DNA of 64,000 nucleotides from Zasmidium citrigriseum (GCA_002786025.1 NHNW01000061.1:62001-126000), one strand, 5' to 3'; positions 22,929-37,007 are shown, counted from the stretch's first letter. Program-made: numbers and translations. Notes: generated from the sequence alone by a model not told the origin.

Positions 22929-23849
22929 TCATTGCTTCCTCCAAGGACTTTCCGTCTCGACCCAGGTCTTGAAATCCTTCAAAAAGGGATACTTCCTCCT
23001 CAGGCCTTCAACATCCGCCGCATATCCATCCCGCTTAAACCAGTCGAACATCAGTCCCACCTCCTCCTTCATCATCATCTTGGTCAAGCTGCCGAAGATG
23101 CCAAACGTTGAAGGCATATCCTTCCCAGTCGCCTCCTTGAACGCCTTCTCCGCCTGACGAGGCGTGATCGAGTCCCCGGCCAAAGATATCGACTTGTTAC
23201 GATACTCTTCCTCGTCGGCATGGAGCAGCACCTCTGCAGCCGTGCGGCCGATGTCTTTAGAGGAGACCAGTTGAAGCGGCGTGTCGAGCCCATTTTGACG
23301 CCACATGGCAACGAAAACCTTGCCAACGAAATCATTGCTCATGTTATCCATGAATGCCACCGGACGGATGAACGTCCATGTTGTACCTGTCTTGGCAGCT
23401 TTCTCTTTGATGTCGTCCTCGATATGCTTCTTCGAGCGAAAGTGCGGAATCGGGGTCTCGGTGTTGTCGCTATCGATGCCGCGATCCACGGATGTGTAGA
23501 CGATGTGTTTGACCCCAGCGTCAAGGGCCGCGGCTGTCATGGCCTTGCCTTGTTGTTCTTCAACCACAGCAGCGTTCTTCTTTCCCATCTCGGGCGTTGT
23601 GACGGAGAAGAGTCCCCATGGCTTTTGGACTTGATTGAAAATGGCTTTTGGGTGGTCGAAGTCTCCTTGAATCACTTTGACATTGGGCTTGCTGGCGAGA
23701 GACTTCGCGGAGCTTGATTCCTTGTTTCGCGTGAGGGCGTAGATCTCGAATGGTTGTGAAGGCTTGGAGAGGAGGGATTGGATGAGGGCGCCGCCTTGCT
23801 TTCCTGTTGCGCCTGCGACGACGAGGCGACGACGATCGGATGTCGACAT
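22929..23849 (-). CDS. NmrA-like NAD(P)-binding protein
   Basis: Single exon, 306 aa. The N-terminal dinucleotide motif is VVAGATGKQGGALIQSLL (GxxGxxG). The family landmarks VIQGDFDHPKAI, VKHIVYTSVDRG and FIRPVAFMDNM follow, so this is an NmrA/HSCARG-type atypical short-chain fold, often a redox sensor or regulator rather than an enzyme. There is no YxxxK catalytic pair in the standard place. I took ATG 23849 because the open frame upstream of it begins without an ATG. It converges on the secreted protein gene at 22442-22832 with about 96 bp between their ends. Confidence 0.9.
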   Translation of the reverse strand: MSTSDRRRLVVAGATGKQGGALIQSLLSKPSQPFEIYALTRNKESSSAKSLASKPNVKVIQGDFDHPKAIFNQVQKPWGLFSVTTPEMGKKNAAVVEEQQGKAMTAAALDAGVKHIVYTSVDRGIDSDNTETPIPHFRSKKHIEDDIKEKAAKTGTTWTFIRPVAFMDNMSNDFVGKVFVAMWRQNGLDTPLQLVSSKDIGRTAAEVLLHADEEEYRNKSISLAGDSITPRQAEKAFKEATGKDMPSTFGIFGSLTKMMMKEEVGLMFDWFKRDGYAADVEGLRRKYPFLKDFKTWVETESPWRKQ

Positions 23850-25054
23850 GATTGATTTGCAGATCACGGGATGCGAGGCTGAAGGATTCGAGGATTGATA
23901 TACAGTCTGGCTGATCCAAGGGAGATACGTGCACTGGCCAAGGCTGCCACTAGCGTGTCGAAGAAGCGGCGAGACTGTTCATCCGTCGGGACCACAGAAA
24001 GTTTGATGTTGCACCGCGATCCAGACGTCATTGCCGATTCGACAACATTTTTTATCTTCGTCTCCTTCACGGGCGCACTACGTCCATCTCGAATTCTCCA
24101 TTGCTTGCTAATATGGCCCCTCACTGGGCCACCATCGCTGAAGCAGAAGACACCGCTCTCTACCCGGCCAGGAAAGGTATCTATGCGTGCGCCTGATCCT
24201 CGGAGGTAGGAGAAGCCTGTCGATGTTGTCGCTACAGACTCCACGATCCACGAGTTGTTGCTGTGGTGATTTTGCCTGGAGATATCTGGAGTGCAGACGT
24301 GCTGCAAATATTCTATCTAGCCAAGGCGACTGCTTGAGACAGCATCACCCGCACCTGCACAACGATGCAATGCAAGCATTGGACGCTCTGGGAACTGACA
24401 TCTGCTGCTTTCAAAAGCTCAGTGGAAAAGACATGACCAAAAGATAAGAGTACACCCGGTCAAGGATCGATCAGGCCGCAGGGGACAGTTGTATCAAGGT
24501 CTCTGAGGTGGATTATTATTGCTCATGTCCCAAAAGACATGTACTTCAACCTCGACAACGATGACCCCGAGGGATCCCCAAGAATGCGGCTCATCGCTCG
24601 ATTTCAACTACTCCCAGTTCTTAGCCAACGCTCCACGTGGTGACGGCGACCCAACACGCTTGCAGCAACTCTTCAGTGTCAGCAGATGGCATGCTGACAT
24701 TACACAGCGCCTATATCAAAACTAGGCAAGCTTCACTATCTTGTACGTCGATGGCGTTCAATGCCATGTGGAATCACCCTGCTTCGGGCAAGTCAAGTAG
24801 CGAAACTTCAACGCCGCGGAGCCTAGCTAGGTAACTTCAGGCCTGAACTCAGCCAATGGGTGATCCTTCGTTGAATACTGACGATGTGTAAGGACGCTAC
24901 TCGGAGTGTCCGATTGGTCTGGTCGTGAATGAATGGTTCGTGGTAGCTTCGCCGGCATGGATATATAACATAGCCTGGCGACGGCCAAGAGAGCAGTGAA
25001 AGCATCGGCTTTGGAAAAAGAAAATCAGAATTCCAACGCTCTCGAATTTTCACC
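23850..25054. other. 1.2-kb gene-poor stretch
   Basis: It has only short overlapping frames and no supported gene. It contains a block near 23967-24060 resembling the sequence upstream of the SDR gene (25625-25725), including a 19-base identical run. It also contains the promoter of the gene at 25055. Confidence 0.45.
24960..24969 (+). promoter_or_regulatory. TATA-like box of the secreted protein gene
   Basis: The sequence gatatataac stands about 90 bp before the ATG at 25055, a usual position for a TATA element with a short leader. Transcription start not verified. Confidence 0.45.
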
Positions 25055-25555
25055 ATGGCAAAGGTCAGATTGTCCATTCCGTCCATAAGTTAGATACACG
25101 TACTAAAGTGTAGATAGACCACGACAATCTCCATTGCCCTTGCTTCCGTGTTGCTCGGCCTCGTCAACGCTGCACCATCCCTCTCTGCTCGCGATGCCAA
25201 CTGCAAGCGGGTCCGTCTCGCCATCGACTTCGAGACAGCCTTCTACAAAGACGACGAGTGCTCGACGAAGCCGTATGACAAGCGTACGATCCCAGCTTTC
25301 CAATGCGTCAATCTCGGTAGCCGGAAATACGAAGCATTGTCTGTCACTCCGAACGCCACGTTTACGGACGAAAATGATAGCTTCTATAACGCGAACACGC
25401 TCATATATCAATTGCCGCATTGTCAAGGAAAGGGAAAGGTTCTTGGAATCGATGCTACGATTCCGAACGAGGGTTGTGAGGCATTCGACGAGGGACAGAT
25501 CAAGTTTTTGAGCTATCAGATTACGACGACCACGCCTGGTCCGGGCGATTGTTGA
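25055..25555 (+). CDS. Small secreted six-cysteine protein
   Basis: Encodes 148 aa. Exon 1 is only nine bases (25055-25063, Met-Ala-Lys); a 54-nt intron with a CTAAAG branch-like site follows, then exon 2 (25118-25555). Splicing creates the signal peptide MAKTTTISIALASVLLGLVNA; without it the frame lacks a natural start. The mature protein has six cysteines and one likely N-glycosylation site (NATF). The tail is Thr/Pro-rich (TTTTPGPGDC). I recognise no family. Probably secreted; function unknown. Confidence 0.72.
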
Positions 25556-25768
25556 AATGGAATTGACGAGTCTATGGAAGTGTTGAGTGTTCGGATCGTG
25601 TAGAGAAAAGGCTGTGTGAAAGATCGGCGAGACTGTTCATCCGACGGACCAAGAAAGCTTCCAGTCCAGCTCAAGAAGGACCGACGTCATCGCTATTTCA
25701 ACATCACTTTGTCCTTTCCATCTCCTTAGTATTCATTAATTAACAAAACATCGATCGAACCTGATAAC

Positions 25769-26661
25769 ATGGCCACTGCTTTCGCCGTCATCGCTGGAGC
25801 CGGAGCGGGCACTGGCGCTGCCATAGCCCGCCGATTTGCACAGCAGTATCCCGTCTTCCTGCTCGCCCGCTCGCCAGACAGCTACAATTCCACAGTCGAA
25901 GAGATCAAGGCGAGCGGTGGGCAGGCCTTTGGTATCTCGGCGGACATCAGCTCGAAACAAGCAGTCAAGCAGGCATTTGATCAGATCGAACAAAAAGTTG
26001 GAAAGGATGCCGGATGCGCGGTACGCCCTGGAACTCGCAGTTGAGGCGATGAGAGCTGACTTCTTCACAAGGCTGCGATCTTCAACGCAAGCGCGAGGCC
26101 ATCATTCAAGCCCTTCATGGAGTTAGCTGAAGAAGACTTCGAAGCCGCATTTGCAATCAGCGGGTAGGACAGCCCATCCCTCAAACCTTCTCAACACTAA
26201 TCTCTTCGCAGAAAGGGAGCCTTCCACTTCGCCCAAGCCTCCCTCCCCTTCCTCCTCCAAGCCGCAAAAGAGAAATCCTCCGGATACCCACCAACTATCC
26301 TCTTCACCGGAGCCACAGCCTCCCTCCGCGGCTCCGCCAAACTCGCCAGTTTCGCGCCCGCCAAGTTCGCCGGTCGAGCTCTTGCACAGAGCCTCGCAAG
26401 AGAATTTGGACCACAGGGAGTCCACGTCGGGCATGTTATCGTTGATGGGGTGATTGATTTGCCTGGGAGTAAGGAGATGTTGAAGGATGCTGGGCCGAAT
26501 GCGAAGTTGCATCCTGATGCGGTGTGTATTTCAAGGTAGGATTGGAGGGTGGAAAGCTGATTTGCGAATAGATTGCTGAGAGCTATTGGTATTTGCATAC
26601 ACAGTCGCCTTCGGCCTGGACGCATGAGATGGACTTGAGGCCATTTGTTGAGAAGTGGTAA
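25769..26661 (+). CDS. Atypical short-chain dehydrogenase/reductase
   Basis: Encodes 247 aa. Exons 25769-26020, 26072-26163, 26212-26521, 26572-26661. The cofactor motif is VIAGAGAGTGAAIARRFA. The substrate-side region reads ILFTGATASLRGSAKLASF, then APAKFAGRALAQSLAREFGP, so the usual catalytic Tyr of YxxxK is Phe (FAPAK). This Phe form is typical of a recognised SDR subgroup that keeps the ATASLRG and K-F-A-RALAQSLARE blocks; its chemistry is not known to me. It is a normal-length classical-size SDR, likely cytosolic. Confidence 0.88.
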
Positions 26662-26987
26662 CGCAAGTATAACACCCTGGCTTTAAGGACATCGTTGATC
26701 TCACGACATGCCCAACGGTATGTCAAAGCGTCTCGGTGTTGTTAAGACACATTCACCAAAGCGATTCTCTGTGCCCAGCCGGCCTCTATAACCTACTCCG
26801 CGGCTTTGACGGTCATTGATCGACAGGTACGTAGCAGAAGGATTCCCTCTTTCGATCATCGTACTGCAAGATGCAACATACCCCGCTGCATCTGCTCTCA
26901 TTCGCATTCAATGGTCAAATACAAGAAATTCATAGCACTGAAGAAATGACTGCCGACATGATTATCTTGTGAAAGGGTTGCTTTACC
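26662..26987. other. Intergenic, 5' of the GH172 gene
   Basis: No gene supported. Confidence 0.4.
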
Positions 26988-29074
26988 ATGACGCCCAAAG
27001 CAACCTTCATGACAACGCTGTTCGCAGCAACAGTAGTCGCCAAACAATGGCCAATGGTCGGCTGGTCAGCCTACCGCAACTTCGACCTATACAGACTCCG
27101 CCCGAACGATTTCACTCGCCAGTTCTCCTCCTACGACCGCACAAACGCCAACGACGACGGTTTCGCCGGCACCTACTCATGCCTCTACAACACAACCACA
27201 ACTCCATCCCGCTGCGTGATAGCCGAAGCCTCCGGTCCAGGTGAGATAGCAAGCATGTGGTTTACCTACTCCAACGACAGTGTAGTCGGCGCTGGGGATA
27301 TCCTCATCGAACTCGACGGGAAGCATGTCCTGTCTGGCGAGTTGCAGAGTATCGTCAACGGAGACATGGGTCCACCGTTCGTCTGGCCCATGGTGGGGAA
27401 TACGAATGATACAAGTGGTGGGAATGTGATCAAGGTCACTATGCCTTATCGGGAGAGTATGAGGGTGAGTATGAGTACGAATCCGCATTTTCATCATGTG
27501 GTGTATAGGACTTTGCCGGAGGATGTGGAGGTTGGGACGTTTGATCCGGGGGAGAAGGCGAAGGATGATTTGGAGACTGTTAGGGCATTTGGGGTGAGAG
27601 ATCCGAAAGGTGAACGACGTTTGAGGCACGGTTCGAATTGGGGCTCGGGTTGGTGGCGAGGATGGCATGGATGGCATGGCATGGATGGCGTGGTGGTCGA
27701 GGAGGAGAAATGAATGCCAGCGGTAAAGACGTGGTCGAAATCGAAGGAAGTGGCATTATCGACCAACTTGAGATCCGCGTTCCAGCCATCAAAGGAGCCG
27801 TTCCAGTCCAGGACGATGGTCGAGCGTTCGGCAAGGGCGGCTCCAGCAGCTTTTCGATGGCAGTAGATGGAAGGAGTTCGCAATGTCGCATTACCAGGAG
27901 ACTGGATCGATCTGTAGGCCACCAGAAAGCCAACGTCCTAATCGACGGAAAGCACGCTGCAGTCTGGACCGATTCCGGCGCCGCAGTAAATGCAACATGG
28001 ATGGACCAATACATGGACCTCCCATCCAACCTGTGTCGTGGCAAGGCTGAGGTTCAAGTTGTGAATCAATTTGTCTCTTCGGATCTGGATTTCAACGAGT
28101 TCCACTATGCCATGCATTGCAAGAATGGGAGAGATTCGGGATGGACACTTACAGACTTGCTCAACGTAGGGCCGGCCAATCTTCACGATGAACAGTCGCA
28201 CGGCTTTTGAATCGTGGGACAGACCTGGCTAGGCTGGCGAGCTTACAAGTATGATGGCGAGAGAGCCGACCAATCGTCCTCGTCGCAAGATCTGCTGAAA
28301 AACTTGGTCTTGCAGATGAAATTCGATGGTCGAGAGACAGTCCAGGCACCACTGGGATCCTTCTTCGGAACTTCGTTAGCTAAGAATCAAGTCCGATCGC
28401 TCTTGCTCTCTGTCGATACTTTCGTCGACAACGGAGCCTTCGTCTCATGGTTTCCAATGCCATTCTCTCGCAGCGCGAAAGTCTCTCTGCTCCACATCGG
28501 CGATTCGATCGAGACCTCAATCTCAGTGAAATGGCACAAGGACCAGACCTTGCCACAAAGAAAAGACTCCTGGGGCTACTTCTCCACCCAACATCGCCGC
28601 TCCGAAACCACAACAGGCAAACTCTGGCCCTTCCTCTCAACCACAGGCCCAGGAATCGCATACGGCGTAACCCACACAATCCGCGGCTCCATCCTCCCAC
28701 CAGCCAACACCCTCGAATTCCTCGAAGGCGACCTCCAAGTCTGGTACAATCGCACCACACCCGGCTCTTTCAACACCGCAGCCCTCCTCGGCACCGGCAC
28801 AGAAGACTTCTATGAATCAGGCTGGTACTTCGCACAGACGGGTTCGGGGTTTGACACGACGACGGTGCCGTATGCGATGCCATTGACGGGATTGACTGGG
28901 GCGGAGATGCAGGACGAGGGGTGTGTGGGGAGTTGTTTGAGTCCTATGAGGTTGTTTATGGGGGATTCGTTGGCTTTTGGGGAGGAGGGGATTTCGATGA
29001 ATATTGAGCATGGGCCGGTGGGGAATAATGTTGATGCGGAGTACGAGACGACGGCGTTTTATTATGCAGCCTGA
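26988..29074 (+). CDS. GH172 / DUF2961 family glycoside hydrolase
   Basis: Encodes 636 aa. Exons 26988-27609, 27729-28165, 28223-29074. The hallmark of DUF2961, GTGTEDFYESGWYF, is present near residue 545; DUF2961 corresponds to CAZy family GH172, whose characterised bacterial member acts on fructofuranose-type sugars. An apparent stop at 28208-28210 lies inside the second intron (28166-28222), so it is not a break. The first intron (27610-27728) is the less certain one; its 3' end is AAAG. A hydrophobic start (MTTLFAATVVAK, from the second Met) suggests export, but the signal is weak. The substrate in fungi is unknown. Confidence 0.82.
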
Positions 29075-29438
29075 TGAAATCGACGACACACAATGGGGTT
29101 GGAACAGGCTGAAGATGTGAGGAAACCAGAGCCCGATGAATTTTTGTCATAAAACAAGAGGTCGTTCTTTGTCGCACAGCATCGTCATCATTCACATGCC
29201 GATCGATTTCCCCACGATCTGGGTGGGTCGTACCTGCATTAGCGCCACATGTGATGACAACATTGAACCCAGCATCGTTCCTGCAGCCGGCATGGTAATG
29301 GTGATGTAATTACTCCTTCTACGCCGACATCTTCGAGCCTTTTGCCAATTGCTTGCAATTTCTATCCTAGCAAACCCTCCTCCATCGAAAGATCGTAGAG
29401 CCGGACCTGTGTTGGCGGACATCGCTTGAGTCTTCAAA
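29075..29438. other. Intergenic, 5' of the DUF2237 gene
   Basis: No gene supported. Confidence 0.4.
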
Positions 29439-30132
29439 ATGGCACATACACCGCAGACATCAACAAAGCCAACGATGCAGCACAAAAGTGGTGAGTGAAG
29501 ATGACCATACACATCAACATTTCAGTACTGATGTACATGCTTAAGTCGCCGGCGGTCTCCTCGGCCTCTTCTCGAAAGGTACAGGCTTCTACAAAGACGG
29601 GTAAGTCTAAAGACAAGATCCATGCCTTTGCGCGTCCGAGACATATATTCACCTTCTCCTCTTTAGCTATTGCAGAACCGGCCCCGAAGACACAGGAAAC
29701 CACACCATCGCCGCCACTCTAACCGAACACTTCCTCAAATCCGAATACGGCAGCGAAGCCTCCTCCCAAGGCCTCAAACCCGGCGACAAAACATGTCTCT
29801 CCGCCTCGAATTTCGCCTCCGCCCTGCAAGCCGCCGAAGACGGGAAGTTGACGAAAGAGTCGGTGCCCAAGGTGCATTTGCATGCTAGTCAGGATAAGGC
29901 GTTGGAGGTGGAAGGCTTGAGTTATAAGGATCTGAAGAAATATGCGGCGGAGCCTGAGGCGGTCACGCAGCAAGGGCGACAGGAGAGCCATCATGATCCG
30001 GCGAGTAATCGAGGCGGCGTGGCGAAGGAGAGTTCGAGTATTGGTGGTGATCAGGGAACGTTGGCGCCAGGCAAAGGCTCGCATTGGAAGTGGAGTGACG
30101 CGAAAAGCGAATCTGGTGGGCAGCGTGGATAA
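29439..30132 (+). CDS. DUF2237 family protein
   Basis: Encodes 190 aa. Exons 29439-29490, 29546-29600, 29667-30132. The conserved DUF2237 core is clear: TGFYKDGYCRTGPEDTGNHT, then LKPGDKTCLSASNFASAL, then VPKVHLHASQDKALE and LSYKDLKKYA. The family is widespread in bacteria and fungi and has no assigned function. The C-terminal 60 residues are disordered (Ser, Gly and His-rich) and probably fungus-specific. The start exon is short and its N-terminal 17 residues are not conserved, so the start is less sure than the core. Confidence 0.82.
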
Positions 30133-30218
30133 ACATGAAGATATGGGACCTGTAAGGATTATACATGGAAAGCTTGGAACGGAAACGATGATTATTGACA
30201 ATCTGCGATTGATCCCAC

Positions 30219-30857
30219 TCACAGCAGCCCTAACAAGTCATCTCCCAGACTTGCGAGATCCTCCCTCACACGCTCTCGATCCTCGTCCGTACAATTGAAC
30301 CTCCCATCGATAAGATCCGTGCATCGGCCGTCTCCCTCACTGCCAGTACAGTCGCCCGGCGGCTTGCTACAGAACAGTCCTAATACAGGAGCTCAAATAC
30401 AGAGCACAAGGTCAGCCAATGTCTCAGACATGATGTAGGATGGCTTCTACCGAAGTCGTTGATTTGACAGCACGCATAGCTTCCTACGCATCCAGTCTCA
30501 GGATCAATGGGGGCGTCCGCTGTGAAAGCGATTCAGAGACTTCAATGTGATCAGGGAAAGTGCGAGACGTACTGATGATGCAGTTGACGACAGCAGGAGT
30601 CAGATCATAGCATGCGAGATCGCTCGCCAATGTCACCGGTAAGAGACCCCCGGAAACCGTGGCCTGTTCACGGAGAAAGAGGTGAGTAGCTTTCACATAA
30701 ACATCAGTCATTGAAAGTATCGAATTACCTGACAGCAGTGAAGTTGGCCTCCATCTGTGCAAACAGGTGGAGCTGGAGGGCCGCTTGACTGAGGGAACGC
30801 CGACACGAGCATTGCGAAGAGGAGGCCCGAGAGGCCTCTTGCGACGAGAGCGAACAT
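30219..30857 (-). CDS. Hydrophobin-like secreted cysteine-rich protein
   Basis: Encodes 153 aa. Exons 30857-30729, 30663-30573, 30519-30451, 30391-30219. A signal peptide (MFALVARGLSGLLFAMLVSA) is followed by a Pro-rich linker. The cysteines then run C-x7-CC-x28-C-x12-C-x5-CC-x12-C, a class I hydrophobin-like spacing, if one extra Cys (in SDLACYDL) is ignored. Three more Cys lie in an acidic C-terminal extension of about 50 residues. The pattern suggests a surface-active wall or secreted protein, but the extra Cys and tail are unusual, so I call it hydrophobin-like only. Intron 3 (30392-30450) is one of the look-alike introns. No exon exceeds about 58 codons, so gene finders may miss it. Confidence 0.66.
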
Positions 30858-31579
30858 ATTTCCTTGAGGAAAAGGGGATGTACAGAGAAGCGACTGCAGG
30901 TTTGAGTAGCACAAGAGCTGGGAATCGAGAGGTCTATATCGGCCGTCTCTCGACAAGGATCATTTCAAGCGGCTTGAAACAAGACATCTGGTTGGAGGGT
31001 TCATCCCTCGTGGCGTTCGCAGTAAAGGCTGTGTTGGCATGCGGCGTGCAGCAAGTCTGAAACTTTATCCTTGGATATATCTCGTGAGAAGTTCATCTTT
31101 GCCAGTATTCTGTGACCTCACCGTTTCGGGTATCTCTCTACCGATCGAACGTGGCGATGGCAATCAGAATGCTCTCGGGGACTTTTGCTTCACAGTTCTG
31201 GGAGGAATATTGTTCAACTCAACCCCGCCAGACCATCACAGCTACTTGCATTGCAGCTTGGAAGGATTCCTCAGCCGCTGCTGTTGGTGGTAGGCGAGGG
31301 GGCAGCAGTAGGCGAAAGGCCCAACAGCTAATCGTACTAGTGATGCACGCAGGCGCCACGAGACTCTTCTAGTCTAATCATGACCTCTGGTATGGTTTGC
31401 ACTTGACAGGGGGACGGAACGACCAATGCATACCACCGGAGGGATCTCCTGGCTCAGGCAACATGCCTCGTCTTGATCTTGAGCGGAAGCTTGAAAGAAT
31501 TCTGTTGATTTCCATTCATAATCGTAGAGGTGACTTTCTCACATCGTTTCGTTGCTCATAACACTCGTAGTGTCGGAGA
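30858..31579. other. Intergenic between hydrophobin-like gene and glucoamylase
   Basis: Promoter side of the hydrophobin-like gene and 3' side of the glucoamylase gene. No gene supported. Confidence 0.45.
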
Positions 31580-34384
<2,805 letters not shown>

Positions 34385-35472
34385 TCAGGCCACGTGAGGA
34401 ACCCCAAGAGTCCACTCTGGGACAATGTATGCTGCCACTGACAACAAACGCAAGGACACAAAGGCTTCAACAACCAAATATGCCCTTGCAAAGACATATG
34501 CGAGGCCACAAACTCCGCAAATAATGCCGAGAGAGACCTTGAGCAGTCTGGGGGCATCACCAGTCATGACATCGTACCACGTCCACCACAGCCTTGCAGA
34601 ATATTCGGCCAGCAGGTGCATGATTGCCCAAAGGATTCCCGAGAAGGCCAGGTAAACAGACGAGCATCTCCACAGCCATGCTTCCAGTTCGGATGGAAAG
34701 TCTGCATGCCACGCAGCGATTTGGATGCCGCTGAAGACAATACTCACGAGCCATAGCGAGGCTCCGATCCAGAGGCCGCTTGTGGTACGAAGCAAGCCAT
34801 CGTGTGGCCAGTTACTCGCGGCTATTGAGACCAGATGCTGTGTACGACACTCGAGCCAGTCTGCTTTCTCATCAAGCTCGTCGACAAGAGAGGTCTTTCG
34901 ACATCTCAAAGGCATCTCTGGATACGTGGCCAGGGCAATCGAGTACTTTCGGCAAGAATCGCTGGGAGGATGATGCAGCAGACGAACCACTGCCGGGTAT
35001 TGCTGCATTGCCAGTTGAGCGAGCGTCCATCGCTTGGCCGTTGTGCGTGCGGTGGATGCCTCGGCGAAGATGCGCTCTCCACCCGAAGAGATTTCTCTGC
35101 CCTTGAGACCTTGGTTGAGCTGTTACTTCTGCGCTCGTCATTTGGAGATTCGTCTCCATCAGGCAGGCGCCCGAACAGCCTCGTGCGCTTGGCTACGATT
35201 TGAAGAGAGGACGAATCAGGTCCCGCTACTTTGACACCTGCCATTTCCGAGTGTTCGTCTTCCAATTGGAATCCTGGCAGCATTTGGTCCTTGCTCTCTG
35301 TGCTGCACATCAACATGAAGGCGACTAATGGCCTCATGCCATCGAGTTTGAGATCAATAATGTTTGGTTCGTCGATCTTACGGGGTTTATGCCACCATAG
35401 AGCGTACAGTACCAGCGCACAGACGACGTGAGAGACTGCCGACACCTCCAGAATCGTGACTGGGAGGTGCAT
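34385..35472 (-). CDS. Fungal multi-pass membrane protein, 5'-truncated
   Basis: The open part encodes 345 aa in two exons (35472-35083, 35032-34385). It is the C-terminal half of a large uncharacterised Pezizomycotina membrane-protein family. Landmarks are LPVTILEVSAVSHVVCALVL followed by YALWWHKPRKI, NWPHDGLLRTTSGLW, and the last segments FARAYLVVEAFVSLRLL and YIVPEWTLGVPH. Full-length members have some 200 or more residues before the LPVT block. Here the matching frame runs into a stop about 25 codons upstream, and the PAQR gene starts only 148 bp away, so the 5' half is gone. It may be a pseudogene or a shortened gene. A scrap of the same gene lies inverted at 37021. Confidence 0.65.
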
Positions 35473-35619
35473 TGTAAGCCTGGTGCAGACTTGAACGATG
35501 ACTCAGGTCACTGGAGTCTCCTACGGGGCTGGCTGCTGGACTGCTGCCTTTTCCCCCGATTCTTGCTTTGCCTTCACTCACCTTCAACCCTCTCTCTCGT
35601 CTCGGCTCACTTCCACACA

Positions 35620-37007
35620 ATGGGTCAGGCTCTTTGCTCTTGGCAGAAAAAGCCAGACAGGACGCAGGCTCGTCGTCGGCTCTTGTTTTATGACGAGATA
35701 CGTGAGTATACGTAACCACGGACCTAGAAAACTCATCATTGACCTCTAACAGAACCATGGCAGAAGTGATTTGCGTCTCCAGCCTCGACCTAATGCACCA
35801 GCTAATATCGCATGTGAAAGGGACAACGAATTTCTCCTCTACAGATACAGGTACAGTTGATGATGTTGCGCACCACCTCGTTGCTGACCAAGTAAGGCCT
35901 ACTTCTGGTTCCTGGTTTAGATCGCTGAGAAGCGTTTTGGAGTGGCACAATGAATCGAGTAAGTGACCCGAATGGATTTGTGGGCCAATGATGCATGCTA
36001 AAGTCCAAAAGTTAACATCCACTCTCACCTGATCGGAGCCATAACATTCGCCGCCTTGCCCTTTCATTTCTACAGCTCGGTTCACAACAGAATCGACGGT
36101 ATCTACACGCTCGACGTCATTCTCTTCAACGTCTACTTCCTCGGCGTAGCTGTGTGCTTCGCGTGCTCAGCCTGGTAAATCAAGACTCCCGGCTCTTTGG
36201 CACGCTTTACACGCTGACTACTAGGCAGTTGCCATGTGATCTGGAACCACTCTGCTCCTGTTGCGCTCTTTGGAAACCGTATCGATTGCAGTGGTATCGT
36301 CCTACTCATGTGGAGTGCAAGCCTGCCATCCATTCACTTCGGCTTCATCTGCGACCCCATGTGGAAGTACCTACATTGGAGCTTGGTACGTACTATCCCC
36401 GGCTCTCACGACTCCTAATATACTGCTGGGAACATCTCAAGACCTTTGACAGCCGCAAAACTGCGGAGACATTATCATTGTTGCCTAACTGCTACCTCTA
36501 GGTGTCTGTCAGCGCATGTGGCTGTATCGGCTTCACGCTCAACCCACGCTTCTACGGGTCTGCTTTCCGAGACCACCGTGCTTTGATGTATACGTGCTTC
36601 GGACTGTCTGGTATAACCTTCATAAGCCACGGAATCTTCAAATACGGATTCTCTTAACAACGACGAAGATTGGGCCTAGAGTGGATGGCGCTCATGGGCC
36701 TTTTGAACATTACTGGTGCTATGTTCTATGCGTCCAGAGTAAGTCGGCACACATAACATGCTTGCCGTTTGACCTTCTGACGAGACCTGGCTGCCAGAAC
36801 GTCGGTTCCCTTACCGCTTCGACTTTATCGGGGTATGTACTATGCAAAAGCTCGCACAATGTACGTCCCGGAATTGCTAACCACACTTCTACCTAACAGG
36901 CCAGTCACCAACTCTTTCACGTCCTCGTTGTCGCGGCAGGCCTCGTACATTACAAGGCATTGATTGAGGGGCTGTCCGAGGTCAGGGGGATCACCCATTC
37001 TTGTTAG
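35620..37007 (+). pseudogene. PAQR / haemolysin III (Izh-type) receptor gene with in-frame stop
   Basis: Eight exons (35620-35701, 35802-35850, 35897-35958, 36012-36174, 36229-36385, 36502-36738, 36785-36832, 36900-37007) would encode 301 aa in one continuous frame. The only break is TAA at 36655-36657 in exon 6, after residue 222. The family is clear: WHNESINIHSHLIGAITF, PSIHFGFICDP, TFISHGIFKYG and the last segment ASHQLFHVLVVAAGL with its conserved His residues, a seven-helix protein of the adiponectin receptor/Izh type linked to sterol and zinc homeostasis in yeast. The stop falls in the loop before GLEWMALMGLLNITG. No splice choice I tried removes it and keeps the frame. Either a young pseudogene, a read-through or a sequence error. 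Confidence 0.72.

Noticed and set aside
24519..24834. Two overlapping plus-strand frames of about 65 codons
   Set aside because: Short, no signal or domain, no convincing splice to a neighbour.
28208..28210. In-frame TGA in the GH172 gene as a pseudogene sign
   Set aside because: It lies inside a good 57-nt phase-0 intron (28166-28222).
35387..36085. 232-codon minus-strand frame across the PAQR 5' half
   Set aside because: It runs antisense to PAQR exons and lacks any link to the membrane-protein family whose 5' half is missing.
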